Position numbers and translations under genes: made by a program. Under the pieces are notes generated by a model that searched no databases, had not been told where the DNA came from, and worked only from the letters and a program-made list of their open reading frames with translations. Shown here piece by piece: positions 14,845 through 23,638 of a DNA stretch of 64,000 bases; the first letter of the stretch is position 1; each line of letters opens with the position of its first letter. Source of the DNA: CAWBUW01 sp963792075 (GTDB taxonomy: Bacteria > Chloroflexota > Anaerolineae > Anaerolineales > UBA4823); NCBI GenBank assembly GCA_963792075.1, contig CAWBUW010000007.1, forward strand, positions 992,001-1,056,000, given 5' to 3'.

Positions 14845-16938
14845 CTAAGCTACATTATGCTTGTACAGCCCACGCCAATCGGTCGGCCCCACGGCATAGA
14901 AGAACCGCGCCTTGATCGGCATCGTGTCATTGGTGAACATCAAGCCGGCGGTGGGACTCGCCACCGAGAAGATTTCCGGCGTCCGCCCGTAGCGGAAGCC
15001 CAACCCAATCGTGGGATACAGCAGCGGGTCAGCCACCGCTGCCCAGTTGTTCGTATCCGTCCACAGGTCGACGGTGACCACGCGTTCGCGTGCCGAGCGC
15101 AGTCGGGCGATCGCCAGGTTACCCTCGGCAAACACGTTATCCGGCGCGGCGACTCCGTTGCTCAAAGCGTAGGTGTAATCCTTTTCTGTGCCCAACACCT
15201 GCATGGCGGTGATCTCCAGGTCTGGCGGCACCAGCAGGTACTTCGGGGCTGTCAGCGCTCCCAGGCGCTCGGTGCTGTTCAGCTCGGCATGCTTGCGCAT
15301 CGCCAGGCGGGTTGCCGCCCAGGAAGTGATGGAAAGCGCGGTGCTCCCCAAATTGCCATGCCCGCTGGTAAAAAGCGCCGTGCTGTCGCTCATGGTCGGC
15401 CCGGTGCCGGTGTTATCCGTGAAGATCGCACTGACACTCTTGCTCAGGCTCAGCCAGGCAGCCTGCGCCAGCGCCCGCGGCGCGGCTGCCAGCCTGCGTG
15501 TATCGTCTTTATCGATGGCTTCCAGCGTGATCCCCAGATAGCCGCCTTTCTTCACGAAGCTGGCGGTTTCCGTCTGGTCATCCCAGGTCAGCTCGGTATA
15601 AGCCGCCCCCTCCGCCACCGTGGGGAGATCCCCAACGCCACCCAGGGTAATCCACTTCACCTGCTGCAGGCTGGAGAAATCTTCCTGGAAAACGATCGGT
15701 TCCCACCAGCGCGGGTATTCCTGAAAGCCTTTCACCACGCTCTTATTCAGCGCGTTGGCGACCATCCCCGCCATCGTACTGGCATTCACGTTGGCGAACT
15801 GGACTCGCTCAGGCCGGTATAACCCGGTCATTTCATAATCCCCGGACAGGAGCACGTACGCCTCCCGGATGCCGCTCAGGGGATGCACCCCGCCCTCGGG
15901 CATGCGTCCCTGCATCAGCGCCTCCAACGCCACCTGCAGGCGCTCCAGCCCATCCATTCCAACCTGCACATGCCCGCCGCGCGGCGCCTGCCCCCCGATC
16001 TGCACCACGTTTGCCTGCCCCAGCTTCGCCAGGTAGTCGCGCTCCGCTGCGATCGCCATCTCAACCTGGTCAGGGCCGGTGAGACCCAGCGTCGCCAGCC
16101 GCTCCCGGCTGGCTGCCGGCAGCCCGCTGGATGCCAACATGGCCTGGGTGGCCGCCCTGGCCACGGCTGGCAGCCAAGCCTCGGCTCCGGCAGCCCCGTG
16201 GGGAGCCGCGCCGGCACCCACCTCCGTACGGTCCTTCGTATCTGCTTCCCTCACGGCCTGACCTCCCTCGAATTTCGTTTGTTCTTCGTTCATTCCTTCC
16301 TCCAAAGTCTTTGTTTGAACCATCCCACAATTCAGGCAAATCATCTCATCCGCGCACGCATGCCAATCGTGCGCCCCCTCGCAATCTTGCAGCCTCCTTT
16401 CTCCACTCAGCGCCCTCAGCAGCCGCCCATCCGCTGCCGGCTGGAACACCAGGTCCAGGCTTTCTATGTGCTTGATCTCCACCACCTGCCGCACCCCGTG
16501 TTCATGGATCCCCCACCTGGGGTAAAACACCATGCTCAATCCCACGTCCGGCGCGGATTCTCCTTGCGCCAGGATTTCATCCAGCAGATCCCCTACGTCT
16601 TTGACCACTCCGTACAGCTCGATCACCCCTTCCACCGCCTGGGCGGTCGCGTTCCAGGTCGCCTCCCGCGTCACCCCTACCAGGTTGCGCAGGCTGGCGT
16701 TTTCAAACAGGCCCACGTGGTCCACGAACACAGCCCGGCCTTCGAAAAGCTGGCTTTCCACAGCCGCCTGCAGCGCCGAGGCCAGGAGGTCGATATCTCC
16801 GGGTTCGTTCCCGGCCGCCCGCACCCGGCCGGCGCGGGCAAACCGCGCCGCATAGCACCGTTTGCCATCCGTTTGCGTGCGCACGGATCGCAGGCCGATC
16901 CCCGTGCCTAAGTCACATCGCATCCTTCCGATCATCAT
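14845..16938 (-). CDS. Fused prohead-protease-like / major capsid protein
   Basis: 697 aa. The double ATG at 16938/16935 follows AGGAGG; the second has better spacing. The first ~190 residues (RCYAARFARAGRVRAAGNEP, VFVDHVGLFENASLRNLVG, VGLSMVFYPRWGIHEHGVRQ, VVEIKHIESLDLVF) match the plan of head-maturation proteases. Then comes a Cys/His cluster (HDWHACADEMICLNCGMVQ), likely a zinc ribbon. The C-terminal ~480 residues look like a Mu gpT-type capsid (VKWITLGGVGDLPTVAEGAA, GGYLGITLEAIDKDDTRRLA, TAPKYLLVPPDLEITAMQVL). Protease and capsid are usually separate genes. A strong internal Shine-Dalgarno at 16293 could release the capsid alone. Family calls are from recall, not a search. Confidence 0.7.
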   Translation of the reverse strand: MMIGRMRCDLGTGIGLRSVRTQTDGKRCYAARFARAGRVRAAGNEPGDIDLLASALQAAVESQLFEGRAVFVDHVGLFENASLRNLVGVTREATWNATAQAVEGVIELYGVVKDVGDLLDEILAQGESAPDVGLSMVFYPRWGIHEHGVRQVVEIKHIESLDLVFQPAADGRLLRALSGERRLQDCEGAHDWHACADEMICLNCGMVQTKTLEEGMNEEQTKFEGGQAVREADTKDRTEVGAGAAPHGAAGAEAWLPAVARAATQAMLASSGLPAASRERLATLGLTGPDQVEMAIAAERDYLAKLGQANVVQIGGQAPRGGHVQVGMDGLERLQVALEALMQGRMPEGGVHPLSGIREAYVLLSGDYEMTGLYRPERVQFANVNASTMAGMVANALNKSVVKGFQEYPRWWEPIVFQEDFSSLQQVKWITLGGVGDLPTVAEGAAYTELTWDDQTETASFVKKGGYLGITLEAIDKDDTRRLAAAPRALAQAAWLSLSKSVSAIFTDNTGTGPTMSDSTALFTSGHGNLGSTALSITSWAATRLAMRKHAELNSTERLGALTAPKYLLVPPDLEITAMQVLGTEKDYTYALSNGVAAPDNVFAEGNLAIARLRSARERVVTVDLWTDTNNWAAVADPLLYPTIGLGFRYGRTPEIFSVASPTAGLMFTNDTMPIKARFFYAVGPTDWRGLYKHNVA
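16291..16305 (-). promoter_or_regulatory. Internal ribosome binding site and ATG within the capsid fusion
   Basis: On the minus strand GGAGGAAGGA directly precedes an in-frame ATG (16293) that begins MNEEQTKFEGGQAV. Initiation here would give a 482-aa capsid protein without the protease and zinc-ribbon parts, a nested-gene layout known from other phages. It is the strongest Shine-Dalgarno in the cassette. Confidence 0.55.
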
Positions 16939-16971
16939 TTCCTCCTGTCTTCTCGTTTCACTCAGAAGAGG

Positions 16972-17013
16972 AATGGGGGGAAAATGTGGGGGCAAAGCCC
17001 CACATTTCACCCC
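16972..17013. terminator. Hairpin, GC-AAA-GC apex
   Basis: AAATGTGGGGGC and GCCCCACATTT with an AAA loop (one bulge), extended outward by GGGGGG/CCCCCC. It lies between the portal stop and the capsid start on the minus strand. Same apex as 14426-14460. Confidence 0.55.
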
Positions 17014-17030
17014 CCAGCCTCCACTTATAC

Positions 17031-18359
17031 CTACTCTTCCCAGGGATGGGCCAGCGCCTCTGCGTACATCGCCTCGATATCTTCTTCGGCCTGGGGTGAA
17101 GCGGCGGCTTTCATCGTCAGCTTGACTCCCAGTTTGGCCAGGCTTTCGCTCCTCCCCGGCATTTGGGGGTTCAGGATCTGCATTGCGGTTGCCATCTCCC
17201 GCGCCGCCCGCGCCGTGCTCTCGTTATCCCACCGGCTCACGTCTGGCGTGATCAGCTTGAACAGCCGGGCATAGTCCTCGAAGGGCAGCGGGTTGGCCAG
17301 CCCCAGGGCCGCTTTCCGCCGGTAGGCCTGGAAGAGGATATCCTGGAGCATGTACCCGAAATACTGCTGCCGCCGCAGCAGGTGCCGCTCGGTAGGCCCT
17401 TGCATCGCCGTCGCCGTCGCCAGGTTGGCGTCCCCGGCTTCTCCCCGCCAGTGGGGCGGGTAGCCGCTGCCGGCGTCGATCATGCCGCGCACCGCCTGGA
17501 GGTCATACTTTGCATCCAGCCCTTTCAGGTCCGGCGCAACCGCTTCCCACGCCTCGGCCTCGTCCTTCACCACGATGTTCCCGCTTTCCGGCTGGGTGCG
17601 GTATTGTTCTTGCTTCGCTTTCACCATGTTGGTGGGCACGGTCACGAACCACAAGAATGAACGCACTGCCCAGTGCAGTTGGACCCGGTCCTCCAGCATC
17701 CGGCTGTAGCGCTGCAGCCAGGGCAGCATGGTGGTCAGGTCGCTCTCGCCCAGCAGCGCGCCGACCGGCCGGTTCACGGCGTAGTGCAGCATGATCCCTT
17801 CTGCCTCCGCCGCCTCGGGATGGTTTGGGCTGAGCCACACTTTGACCCGGCCTCCGGCGTCGAGCGCTTCGTGATACTCCAGCTCCTTTTCCCAATCGTT
17901 CTCCGCGGTCACGATCTTGGTGATCCGGTCTTTGGTCACCAGGCGCAAATAGCTCATACCGTCCTGCGCGTTGCGGAACAGGACAATAAAAAGGTCGCCG
18001 CTGCGCGCCAGCTCATCGCTGAGCCCTTCCAGGCGCAGGTCCATGTGGTTTTCGCTGTGGTTCCAGAACTGCCGGATGAAAATGTCCAGGTCTTTTACCG
18101 GGCTGTCCAGCCTCAGTTGGTCGCCCACCAGGTAATCGGTCGTGATCGCCACGATGCGCCAGGCAATGGGGTTCTTGCGCCAGGCTACCAGCGCATCCTG
18201 GTAAAGCTCCTGCACCTGCGGCCATTCGTAATCGTGCGATTTCCCGCTCGCGGAGGCCCACCCGCTCGAATCGTCCACCCGCGCCTGCACCGTGCCTGCC
18301 TCGCTGCGGCCCGCTCTGTCCCGGCTCTCTCCCCAGGCCTGGATCCATCGTCTGAACAT
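17031..18359 (-). CDS. Phage portal protein
   Basis: 442 aa. The ATG at 18359 overlaps the terminase stop (TGATG) and has GGGAGG upstream; a longer in-frame extension overlaps terminase and is not preferred. Portal features: N-terminal KNPIAWRIVAITTDYLVGDQ, LARSGDLFIVLFRNAQDGMS, VNRPVGALLGESDLTTMLPW, and VQLHWAVRSFLWFVTVPTNM, followed by GSGYPPHWRGEAGDANLATA and TERHLLRRQQYFGYMLQDIL. These follow the usual portal order, including the late helix. It forms the dodecameric DNA gate of the head and binds terminase. Length is near the family's usual 400-500. Confidence 0.8.
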   Translation of the reverse strand: MFRRWIQAWGESRDRAGRSEAGTVQARVDDSSGWASASGKSHDYEWPQVQELYQDALVAWRKNPIAWRIVAITTDYLVGDQLRLDSPVKDLDIFIRQFWNHSENHMDLRLEGLSDELARSGDLFIVLFRNAQDGMSYLRLVTKDRITKIVTAENDWEKELEYHEALDAGGRVKVWLSPNHPEAAEAEGIMLHYAVNRPVGALLGESDLTTMLPWLQRYSRMLEDRVQLHWAVRSFLWFVTVPTNMVKAKQEQYRTQPESGNIVVKDEAEAWEAVAPDLKGLDAKYDLQAVRGMIDAGSGYPPHWRGEAGDANLATATAMQGPTERHLLRRQQYFGYMLQDILFQAYRRKAALGLANPLPFEDYARLFKLITPDVSRWDNESTARAAREMATAMQILNPQMPGRSESLAKLGVKLTMKAAASPQAEEDIEAMYAEALAHPWEE

Positions 18360-20050
18360 CAATACACCTCCCTCATCCCCTCCAGGGGGCTGCGGCCCGC
18401 CACCACTGCGCTCTCGGCCCGGCCCCAGGACAGCTTGTCCAGCAGAGCGCACAGCGCCGCGCTGAGCAGCAGGTCATCGTGCACCAGCTCGCCGGTCACC
18501 CCATCCCGGGTCCCATCGGGCACGCCCCAGCGCAGCAGCCGCCCAGGTCCAGGCAGCACCTGCGCCTGGCAGTGCCGGAGCTGGTTGATAAAAGTTTCCT
18601 GCGCCCCGCTTCCCCCTCCCGCGGCGGAAGGCGGTGTTACAGGCGCGTGGTCCTTGAAGCGTCCCGTCTCCACGACTGCCAGGAAGGACCAACCCAGGTC
18701 AGACTTGCTCTTCTGCGAAAATACAAAGGGCATCACCTTCCCCGGCAGCGCCTTTTCCAGGAAGCTGGCCAGCCCGGCGCCTACTCCTGTGGCATCGATC
18801 ACCACGGTTTTGGCCTGCCACAGCTCCGCCAGCGCCTTGATCTCGCCGTACAGGGCGCTGTGCATCGTCCCTGTCCACACGCGGCGCTCCATCACCCGGT
18901 AGGTCGGCGCGCGCAGGTGTTCATCCTCCAGGGAGCACAGGTCTACTTCCACCACGGTCAGTGCGGTGCTGTCCCTCCGCAGCCCGGCAGAGGCTGCGGC
19001 CAGAAGGCCGGGGCTGATGTTCAGGTCCGCCGCGCCGTTCTCCCCGTTCTCCTCCCCGCCCACGTCCAGGAGCAGGGCATACACCTTCCCGGACTGCGGT
19101 GCGACCTGCCGCGCATGGCTGCCTTGCATCATGGCCTGCCTCGATTCGTCGAATAACCCTCCCTGCGCTTCCAGCTCCTCCCCAAAATACTGCGTTTTTA
19201 CCAGTGGGTGCTGCCTCCCCATGCGCCGCACTTGCTCGGCGACGTGCAGCCCATAAGCCGGGACCTCCCGGGCCACATCATCCGCGGAGAGGATGAACAC
19301 ACGCCGGATCCCATCTTCCCTTTCTGCGAGCTGCGCTGCACGCAGCTCACGCGCCAGCAGGGTCTGGCTGGTCCAGGCTGTGCCCCAGAAGACGCGCGTG
19401 GCGTTCGTGCTGGCTGCCATCGGGGCAATGTCCTTGTCCCACTTCGCCGGCAGTACGTCTTGCGCCTCGTCACAGCTCAGCAGCGTGCTGGCGGTTGCCC
19501 CGACCACATTTGCCGTCGGCTCCCCGGACAGGAAATAAATGTGCGCCCCGCCCATGCGGTAGACGTAGCCCTGTTCCTTCCGCCAGCGCCCACGCGTCAG
19601 CGGGTTGCGCCCCAACACCCGCTCCAGCCGCCGCATGGCGTTCAGGCTCTGCGGCTTCCAGGTCGGACTGATCTTCACCATCTCTCCGCCCTGCGCCGCC
19701 AACTGCGCCAGCAGATATGCCTCGATCTGCGCCTGCAGCTCGTTCTTTCCGCTCTGCCGGGGGAACATGACCACGAAGCTCAGCCCTGAGCCTTGAAACA
19801 CCGACGCAACCACCGCCCGGGCCACTGCTTCCTGGTACGACCGCAGCCGGATTTGAGCCGCCTGGTGCACAAATTCGACCACGTCTCGCGGCAGCGCCGC
19901 CTGGGCGCTCTCTGTCTTGAGCAGCAGCTCGAGCGCTGCGGCCTTTAATTTCCTCAGGCTGACCTTCCAGAACGGATTCTGCTCCATGTAATAATTAGAC
20001 CCAGCTACCACAGGTAAGATCTTGGCTTCTTCTACCGGACTCAGCGCCAT
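18359..20050 (-). CDS. terL: Phage terminase large subunit
   Basis: 563 aa. ATPase domain: Walker A-like MFPRQSGKNE (about residue 96) and Walker B LLSCDEAQDVLP, with WGTAWTSQTLL as coupling motif. C-terminal RNase H-like nuclease: YALLLDVGGEENG, KTVVIDATGVGAGLASFLEK and ELVHDDLLLSAALCALL supply the acidic metal ligands. It translocates and cuts concatemeric DNA during head filling. An Ala/Gly-rich insertion (TPPSAAGGGSGAQET) lies in the nuclease part. The ATG is 3 bases after the preceding stop. It appears intact. Confidence 0.9.
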   Translation of the reverse strand: MALSPVEEAKILPVVAGSNYYMEQNPFWKVSLRKLKAAALELLLKTESAQAALPRDVVEFVHQAAQIRLRSYQEAVARAVVASVFQGSGLSFVVMFPRQSGKNELQAQIEAYLLAQLAAQGGEMVKISPTWKPQSLNAMRRLERVLGRNPLTRGRWRKEQGYVYRMGGAHIYFLSGEPTANVVGATASTLLSCDEAQDVLPAKWDKDIAPMAASTNATRVFWGTAWTSQTLLARELRAAQLAEREDGIRRVFILSADDVAREVPAYGLHVAEQVRRMGRQHPLVKTQYFGEELEAQGGLFDESRQAMMQGSHARQVAPQSGKVYALLLDVGGEENGENGAADLNISPGLLAAASAGLRRDSTALTVVEVDLCSLEDEHLRAPTYRVMERRVWTGTMHSALYGEIKALAELWQAKTVVIDATGVGAGLASFLEKALPGKVMPFVFSQKSKSDLGWSFLAVVETGRFKDHAPVTPPSAAGGGSGAQETFINQLRHCQAQVLPGPGRLLRWGVPDGTRDGVTGELVHDDLLLSAALCALLDKLSWGRAESAVVAGRSPLEGMREVY

Positions 20051-20053
20051 CGT

Positions 20054-20299
20054 TCAGCCTCCCAGGAATGCCCGCAGTAACGCCAACAAGGACATGACAC
20101 TGCTCCCCGCAGAAGCCAACCCGGACCACATGCGGAACTGCACCACCCCCTCCGTGGCTGCACGGATGCGCGTCTCGTGGTCGGCCACCTCTTTCTCCAA
20201 TACTTCCAGCCTTTGAGACAGCATCTTATTTTCTAAGCGCAGCAGGTCTACCAGGTGGCTGATCTGCTCGCCGATCAAGCTCCCTTGTGGTTCTGGCAT
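20054..20299 (-). CDS. Small coiled-coil protein with C-terminal hydrophobic segment
   Basis: 81 aa. The ATG at 20299 overlaps the upstream stop (TGATG). A heptad-like helix (SHLVDLLRLENKMLSQRLEV, LEKEVADHETRIRAATEG) is followed by a C-terminal hydrophobic stretch (SVMSLLALLRAFLGG). A single membrane-anchored coiled coil of this size next to terminase can be a holin-like or packaging accessory protein, but nothing decides this. Not a recognised family. Confidence 0.55.
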   Translation of the reverse strand: MPEPQGSLIGEQISHLVDLLRLENKMLSQRLEVLEKEVADHETRIRAATEGVVQFRMWSGLASAGSSVMSLLALLRAFLGG

Positions 20300-20841
20300 C
20301 ACTTGCTCCCCTCATTTTGTTCTTTCCTGATCTGATCGGTCTTGGATTTGATATCATTACCGATCCCTTGGACCGTTTCTGTACCCTGGGGCGCTTTTAA
20401 GACCTGCTGTGCACGCATTAAATTCGCCAGCCGCATAGCGCCCTGGCTCAGGCTCTCTAACACCTGGATCCACAGTTTCAGGCTGGGCTGCTCATCGCTT
20501 TCCGAAACAGCCTCTCCTCCGCTGTCTTTTATAAAATCGAAGGAAAACTGGGCGTCCAGGCCGTCTTCTGCCAGGAGCCCTTCTTCCTCCAGGTCTTCCA
20601 GGTCATTTCCGTATTGGCTGGCCAGCCTGAAGATGCGCCGCATCGCCACGCGCAGAATCGAGATTTCGCCAGCCAGGTCAGACTGCGAAAGTAATTCCGT
20701 CTCGCGTTTTGCTTTGATCAGCGCCTCTTCATCTGCCAACTCCCGGCGGGCGGCGCGGCTGATCTGCCTCTGCCGGCTTTCACCCGGCAGCGCATCCTTA
20801 CGGCTCTTCTTATTCCTTATTTTTGGTTTTGGATCGTTCAT
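20299..20841 (-). CDS. Putative terminase small subunit or packaging regulator
   Basis: 180 aa from the ATG at 20841, with AGAGGG just upstream; in-frame codons further upstream run into the promoter region. The basic N-terminus (PKPKIRNKKSRKD, RQRQISRAARREL) precedes a long helical stretch (EISILRVAMRRIFRLASQYG). An acidic middle (DLEDLEEEGLLAEDGLDAQF) and a final helix (LESLSQGAMRLANLMRAQQV) follow. Position as first gene, two genes before TerL, suggests the small terminase, which recognises viral DNA; no HTH can be proven by eye. Confidence 0.45.
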   Translation of the reverse strand: MNDPKPKIRNKKSRKDALPGESRQRQISRAARRELADEEALIKAKRETELLSQSDLAGEISILRVAMRRIFRLASQYGNDLEDLEEEGLLAEDGLDAQFSFDFIKDSGGEAVSESDEQPSLKLWIQVLESLSQGAMRLANLMRAQQVLKAPQGTETVQGIGNDIKSKTDQIRKEQNEGSK

Positions 20842-21057
20842 CCCTCTTAGTATATAGAACAATTGTTCTATGCGTAAGAGGCAAATCAAACTGGAACAAA
20901 ACTGGAATGTTTCTGCAACAGTGCACGCACAAAACACTCTACACCCCCTTTTAATGAAATATTAATCCTACATTAATGTTTCGCGTTGATCTATTTGCTA
21001 TAGTAGTTTTTAATGTTGTTTTAAGCAACAACAATTGCATACCAGGGAGGAATAACA
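20842..21057. promoter_or_regulatory. Divergent intergenic region between head cassette and RHS fragment
   Basis: AT-rich 216-bp region that must carry the minus-strand head-cassette promoter and the plus-strand RHS promoter. AGGGAGGAA (21046-21054) is an excellent Shine-Dalgarno for the ATG at 21058. A small hairpin, TTGTTTTAAGCAACAA, lies near 21015-21030. No -35/-10 pair with good spacing was identified with confidence. Confidence 0.4.
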
Positions 21058-21960
21058 ATGGACATGGGGACCGGAAGAATAGGCAATATCGATAACGACA
21101 CCCGCCGGGTGGACTATGCCCAGCTTGGCGCAGTAGCCGGGGTGGATACCGGCACACGCGGCGCGTACTACCTGGATGCGTTCGAATCCCGCCGCCAGAC
21201 CTACATCGGCCTGGCGAGTGAGGCGTCGCGTACCCTGGGCGCTGCGCTCAATCTCAGGCAGCACCCCGGTTCCACGAGGGTCAAAGCGCAGGCGCTCGAC
21301 ACCGCCAGCTTTGTCCGCGTCGAAGGGGTGACCTTCTCCACGGGCGCTGCCATCACTGTCACACAGGTGGTCCAGGCCACCTTGCCTGCCGCGGCGCACG
21401 TCAGGGCAGTCCTGGCGCCCTCGACTGAGGCGCAGCCGCTGCCTGGCGTAAGCGGCGCGCCAGCCCTTACCAGTGTGTCGCAAACCATCACTTATACCTA
21501 CGACCCGCTTTACAGCTTGAAGCGCACCGATTACAGCGACGGGACGTACTTCAGCTACACCTACGATGCTGCGGGCAACCGTCTGACCGAGCAGACCACC
21601 GGCGGGACGAGCAGCGCCTACGTTTACGATGCCGCCAACCGGATGCTCAGCGCCGGAGGCATCGTCTATACCTGGGACGACAACGGCAATCTGCTCTCGG
21701 ATGGGGGGCGCACCTATACCTATAACCACGCCAACCGGCTGGTGGGGGTCAATTCTCCTACACTGGTTTCCAGCATGGCGTATAATGGTCAAGGAGACCG
21801 TCTGCAGCAGACGGTGAACGGCGTGACCACGACCTACATGTGGCCTGGTTATGGCAAGGATTCTGTTGGGGACATGGTGATATTGACCAGAGCGCAAGAA
21901 GATTACCACTGCGGTACGAGCCATGAGAAATACCCGTGTGGAAATACAACGACTCCGTAA
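21058..21960 (+). CDS. RHS/YD-repeat fragment joined to the end of an RHS tip
   Basis: 300 aa with a strong Shine-Dalgarno but no signal peptide. Residues ~10-260 are nearly identical to part of the 738-aa RHS at 31.5 kb (21084-21838 matches 31749-32503, 755 bp), including YD repeats such as YDAAGNRLTEQTTGGTSS, YTWDDNGNLLSDGGRTYTYN and YNGQGDRLQQTVNGVTTTY. After 21838 homology stops. The last ~25 residues (DMVILTRAQEDYHCG ... YPCGN) instead resemble the extreme C-terminus of the other RHS (NLVILTFAQTNYHCV ... VYCG). The gene therefore looks like an internal-deletion derivative lacking the RHS core and most of the tip. It is followed 17 bases later by a lipoprotein. Confidence 0.75.
   Translation: MDMGTGRIGNIDNDTRRVDYAQLGAVAGVDTGTRGAYYLDAFESRRQTYIGLASEASRTLGAALNLRQHPGSTRVKAQALDTASFVRVEGVTFSTGAAITVTQVVQATLPAAAHVRAVLAPSTEAQPLPGVSGAPALTSVSQTITYTYDPLYSLKRTDYSDGTYFSYTYDAAGNRLTEQTTGGTSSAYVYDAANRMLSAGGIVYTWDDNGNLLSDGGRTYTYNHANRLVGVNSPTLVSSMAYNGQGDRLQQTVNGVTTTYMWPGYGKDSVGDMVILTRAQEDYHCGTSHEKYPCGNTTTP
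21084..21838 (+). repeat. 755-bp RHS repeat, copy 1 (matches 31749-32503)
   Basis: Near-identical direct repeat with the RHS gene 10.7 kb downstream, with scattered substitutions (for example AACC-GTCTG/CGCCTG changes around 21580). Long identical blocks make homologous recombination between the copies possible. Confidence 0.85.
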
Positions 21961-21977
21961 TCCAGGAGGATAATCAC

Positions 21978-23305
21978 ATGAAACCCATCTCTCGCGTTGT
22001 GATCGTTATCCTGCTGAGCAACCTGTTCTTTGGCTGTCAATCGCCCACACTAGAGACGCCAATTAACACCCCTTCCGCCGTAACGCCATCGCCCTCGCCG
22101 CCCTCGACCGTTACTACCACCGCAACACCCACTCCATCAGTGTCGCCGACCGTGACGCTCCAACCGACCTTTACGCCAGCGCCCAATACATCTACCCCCA
22201 CGCCCATTTCACTCCCTCTGCACACCTTCGAGCAGCGTTGTGTGATGATGGAAAGCTCTCTTCCGCCAGGTTTCCTTGCGGAAGGGACGATCATCCTAGA
22301 TTGGGAATACAAATGGGGAAGCTTCGCGCTCATGGCGCTAACCGCTGAAGATGAGCAGCCGCGTCCACTTCCTGACCTTCCTGAGATTGGCAGCGGTGGA
22401 AAAGTATCCCCTGGTGAAAAATGGCTTGCTTTTTATGGTGGTACCAATGGCGACCTGATAATCCTCTCGTCCGCCGGAACAATTCATGCGACTAGCGCCA
22501 GAAATAACGACTGGGGAAACATGCAGGAAGGTTGGCTGGACACGGAAAGGATCCTCTTTCAGAGTCTTTCCATGCCAGCCGCGCTTTACATTATCAATCC
22601 GTTTACCGAACAGGAGGAGCTCTTTGCACCTGAGATAAAGGACCGCTACGAGTACGATCGCGAGTGGTCGGGTTGGTACGTTTGGAAGCTCGTTCCTGAC
22701 CCAACGCTGACCCGCCTGGCATACGTGCGTGCCTATTTCGATGGACAAAAAAGGTTAGCTCCTCCTGCTCTGGTACTGGTCAATTTAGAGAATGGACAGA
22801 CTCTTTGGGAGTTGAGACGCTTTTCCCCAGGTGACCGTCACATGCCTGCTTGGTCCCTGGATGGAAGCCAAATGGCCGTCATTTCTGATGACTATCAGTA
22901 CTTGGAAAACGCTTATCATTGGGAGGTGTTTACAGTAAGCCGGGGTGGACAGGGTATTCACTGGCTTGATGTCGAAGTGGGATCGGATGCAAAGCCTTTC
23001 CCCACATTAGGAGAGAACCTTGCGTGGTCTCCTGACGGGCGATACATAGCCTTTTTTGGCAATAGTTTATATATCCTGGATACAGAGATGCGCCGAGTAT
23101 TTGACCTTTGTATTCCCTATGCAACACAAACGGAGAAACTCATCTATCCTGAGAACACGATTACATGGTCGCAAGATAGCACACAATTCTCTTTCAGCGC
23201 GGCGATGCTCCTGCGCTGGTCATCGACCTCGAGAGCAACCGGGCTGCTCCACTGGTCGAAGATTTCAATATCCGCCCGATTGGTTGGCTGCGCGTAGAAC
23301 CATGA
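21978..23305 (+). pseudogene. PD40/TolB-like propeller lipoprotein, frameshifted near its end
   Basis: The ATG at 21978 has AGGAGGA upstream. Signal peptide with Cys at residue ~18 (SNLFFGC), then a ~60-residue Thr/Pro/Ser linker, then a propeller with VSPGEKWLAFYGG, YIINPFTEQEELF, DPTLTRLAYVRAY, WSLDGSQMAVISDD and WSPDGRYIAFFG. The reading frame shifts near 23200. As read, it stops at 23297 after an unrelated tail, while another frame gives the family ending ALVIDLESNRAAPLVEDF-NIRPIGWL and a TGA at 23303-23305. That ancestral stop overlaps the ATG of the next RHS tip (ATGA). A sequencing error cannot be excluded. Confidence 0.75.
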
Positions 23306-23637
23306 GTAAGGATGATTACATTAAGTTGCAGTATCTACGTTCCCGGTGGTATTCAATGGAAATTGGAAGGTTCCTCTCGAAAGATACCTGGGCGGGAGAT
23401 CCGATGCAGCCCTTGTCATATAATGCCTGGTTGTATTCTTTCGCGAATCCGATAAATTATACCGATCCTATGGAGCTTTCCACTATAAACACTTGCGATT
23501 TGTTACAACCAGATGATCGCGAAGCCTGTCTTATTATACTGACGCCTACACAGAGAGATGATTTGTGCGGCGATCATAACTGCTTTAATCCTGACCTGCC
23601 CGAACCTGTATGGCTGAATAAAACCCAGGAGCCTTAG
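23302..23637 (+). CDS. Orphan RHS C-terminal tip
   Basis: 111 aa. The ATG overlaps the ancestral stop of the preceding lipoprotein. Residues 4-55 are the conserved RHS exit region (YIKLQYLRSRWYSMEIGRFL, NAWLYSFANPINYTDP), matching 32757-32900 at both DNA and protein level. The remaining ~55 residues are a short variable tip with CDLLQPDDREACLIILTPTQ and DDLCGDHNCFNPD. No catalytic motif is recognised. GGAG near its 3' end serves as Shine-Dalgarno of the next lipoprotein, one base after its stop. This is the layout of an orphan toxin-tip plus partner module. Confidence 0.7.
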   Translation: MSKDDYIKLQYLRSRWYSMEIGRFLSKDTWAGDPMQPLSYNAWLYSFANPINYTDPMELSTINTCDLLQPDDREACLIILTPTQRDDLCGDHNCFNPDLPEPVWLNKTQEP

Positions 23638-23638
23638 T

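Noticed and set aside
20985..21010. TATAGT near 21000 as -10 of the RHS fragment
   Set aside because: The nearest -35-like sequence (TTGATC) is only about 7 bases away, so spacing is wrong for a standard promoter.
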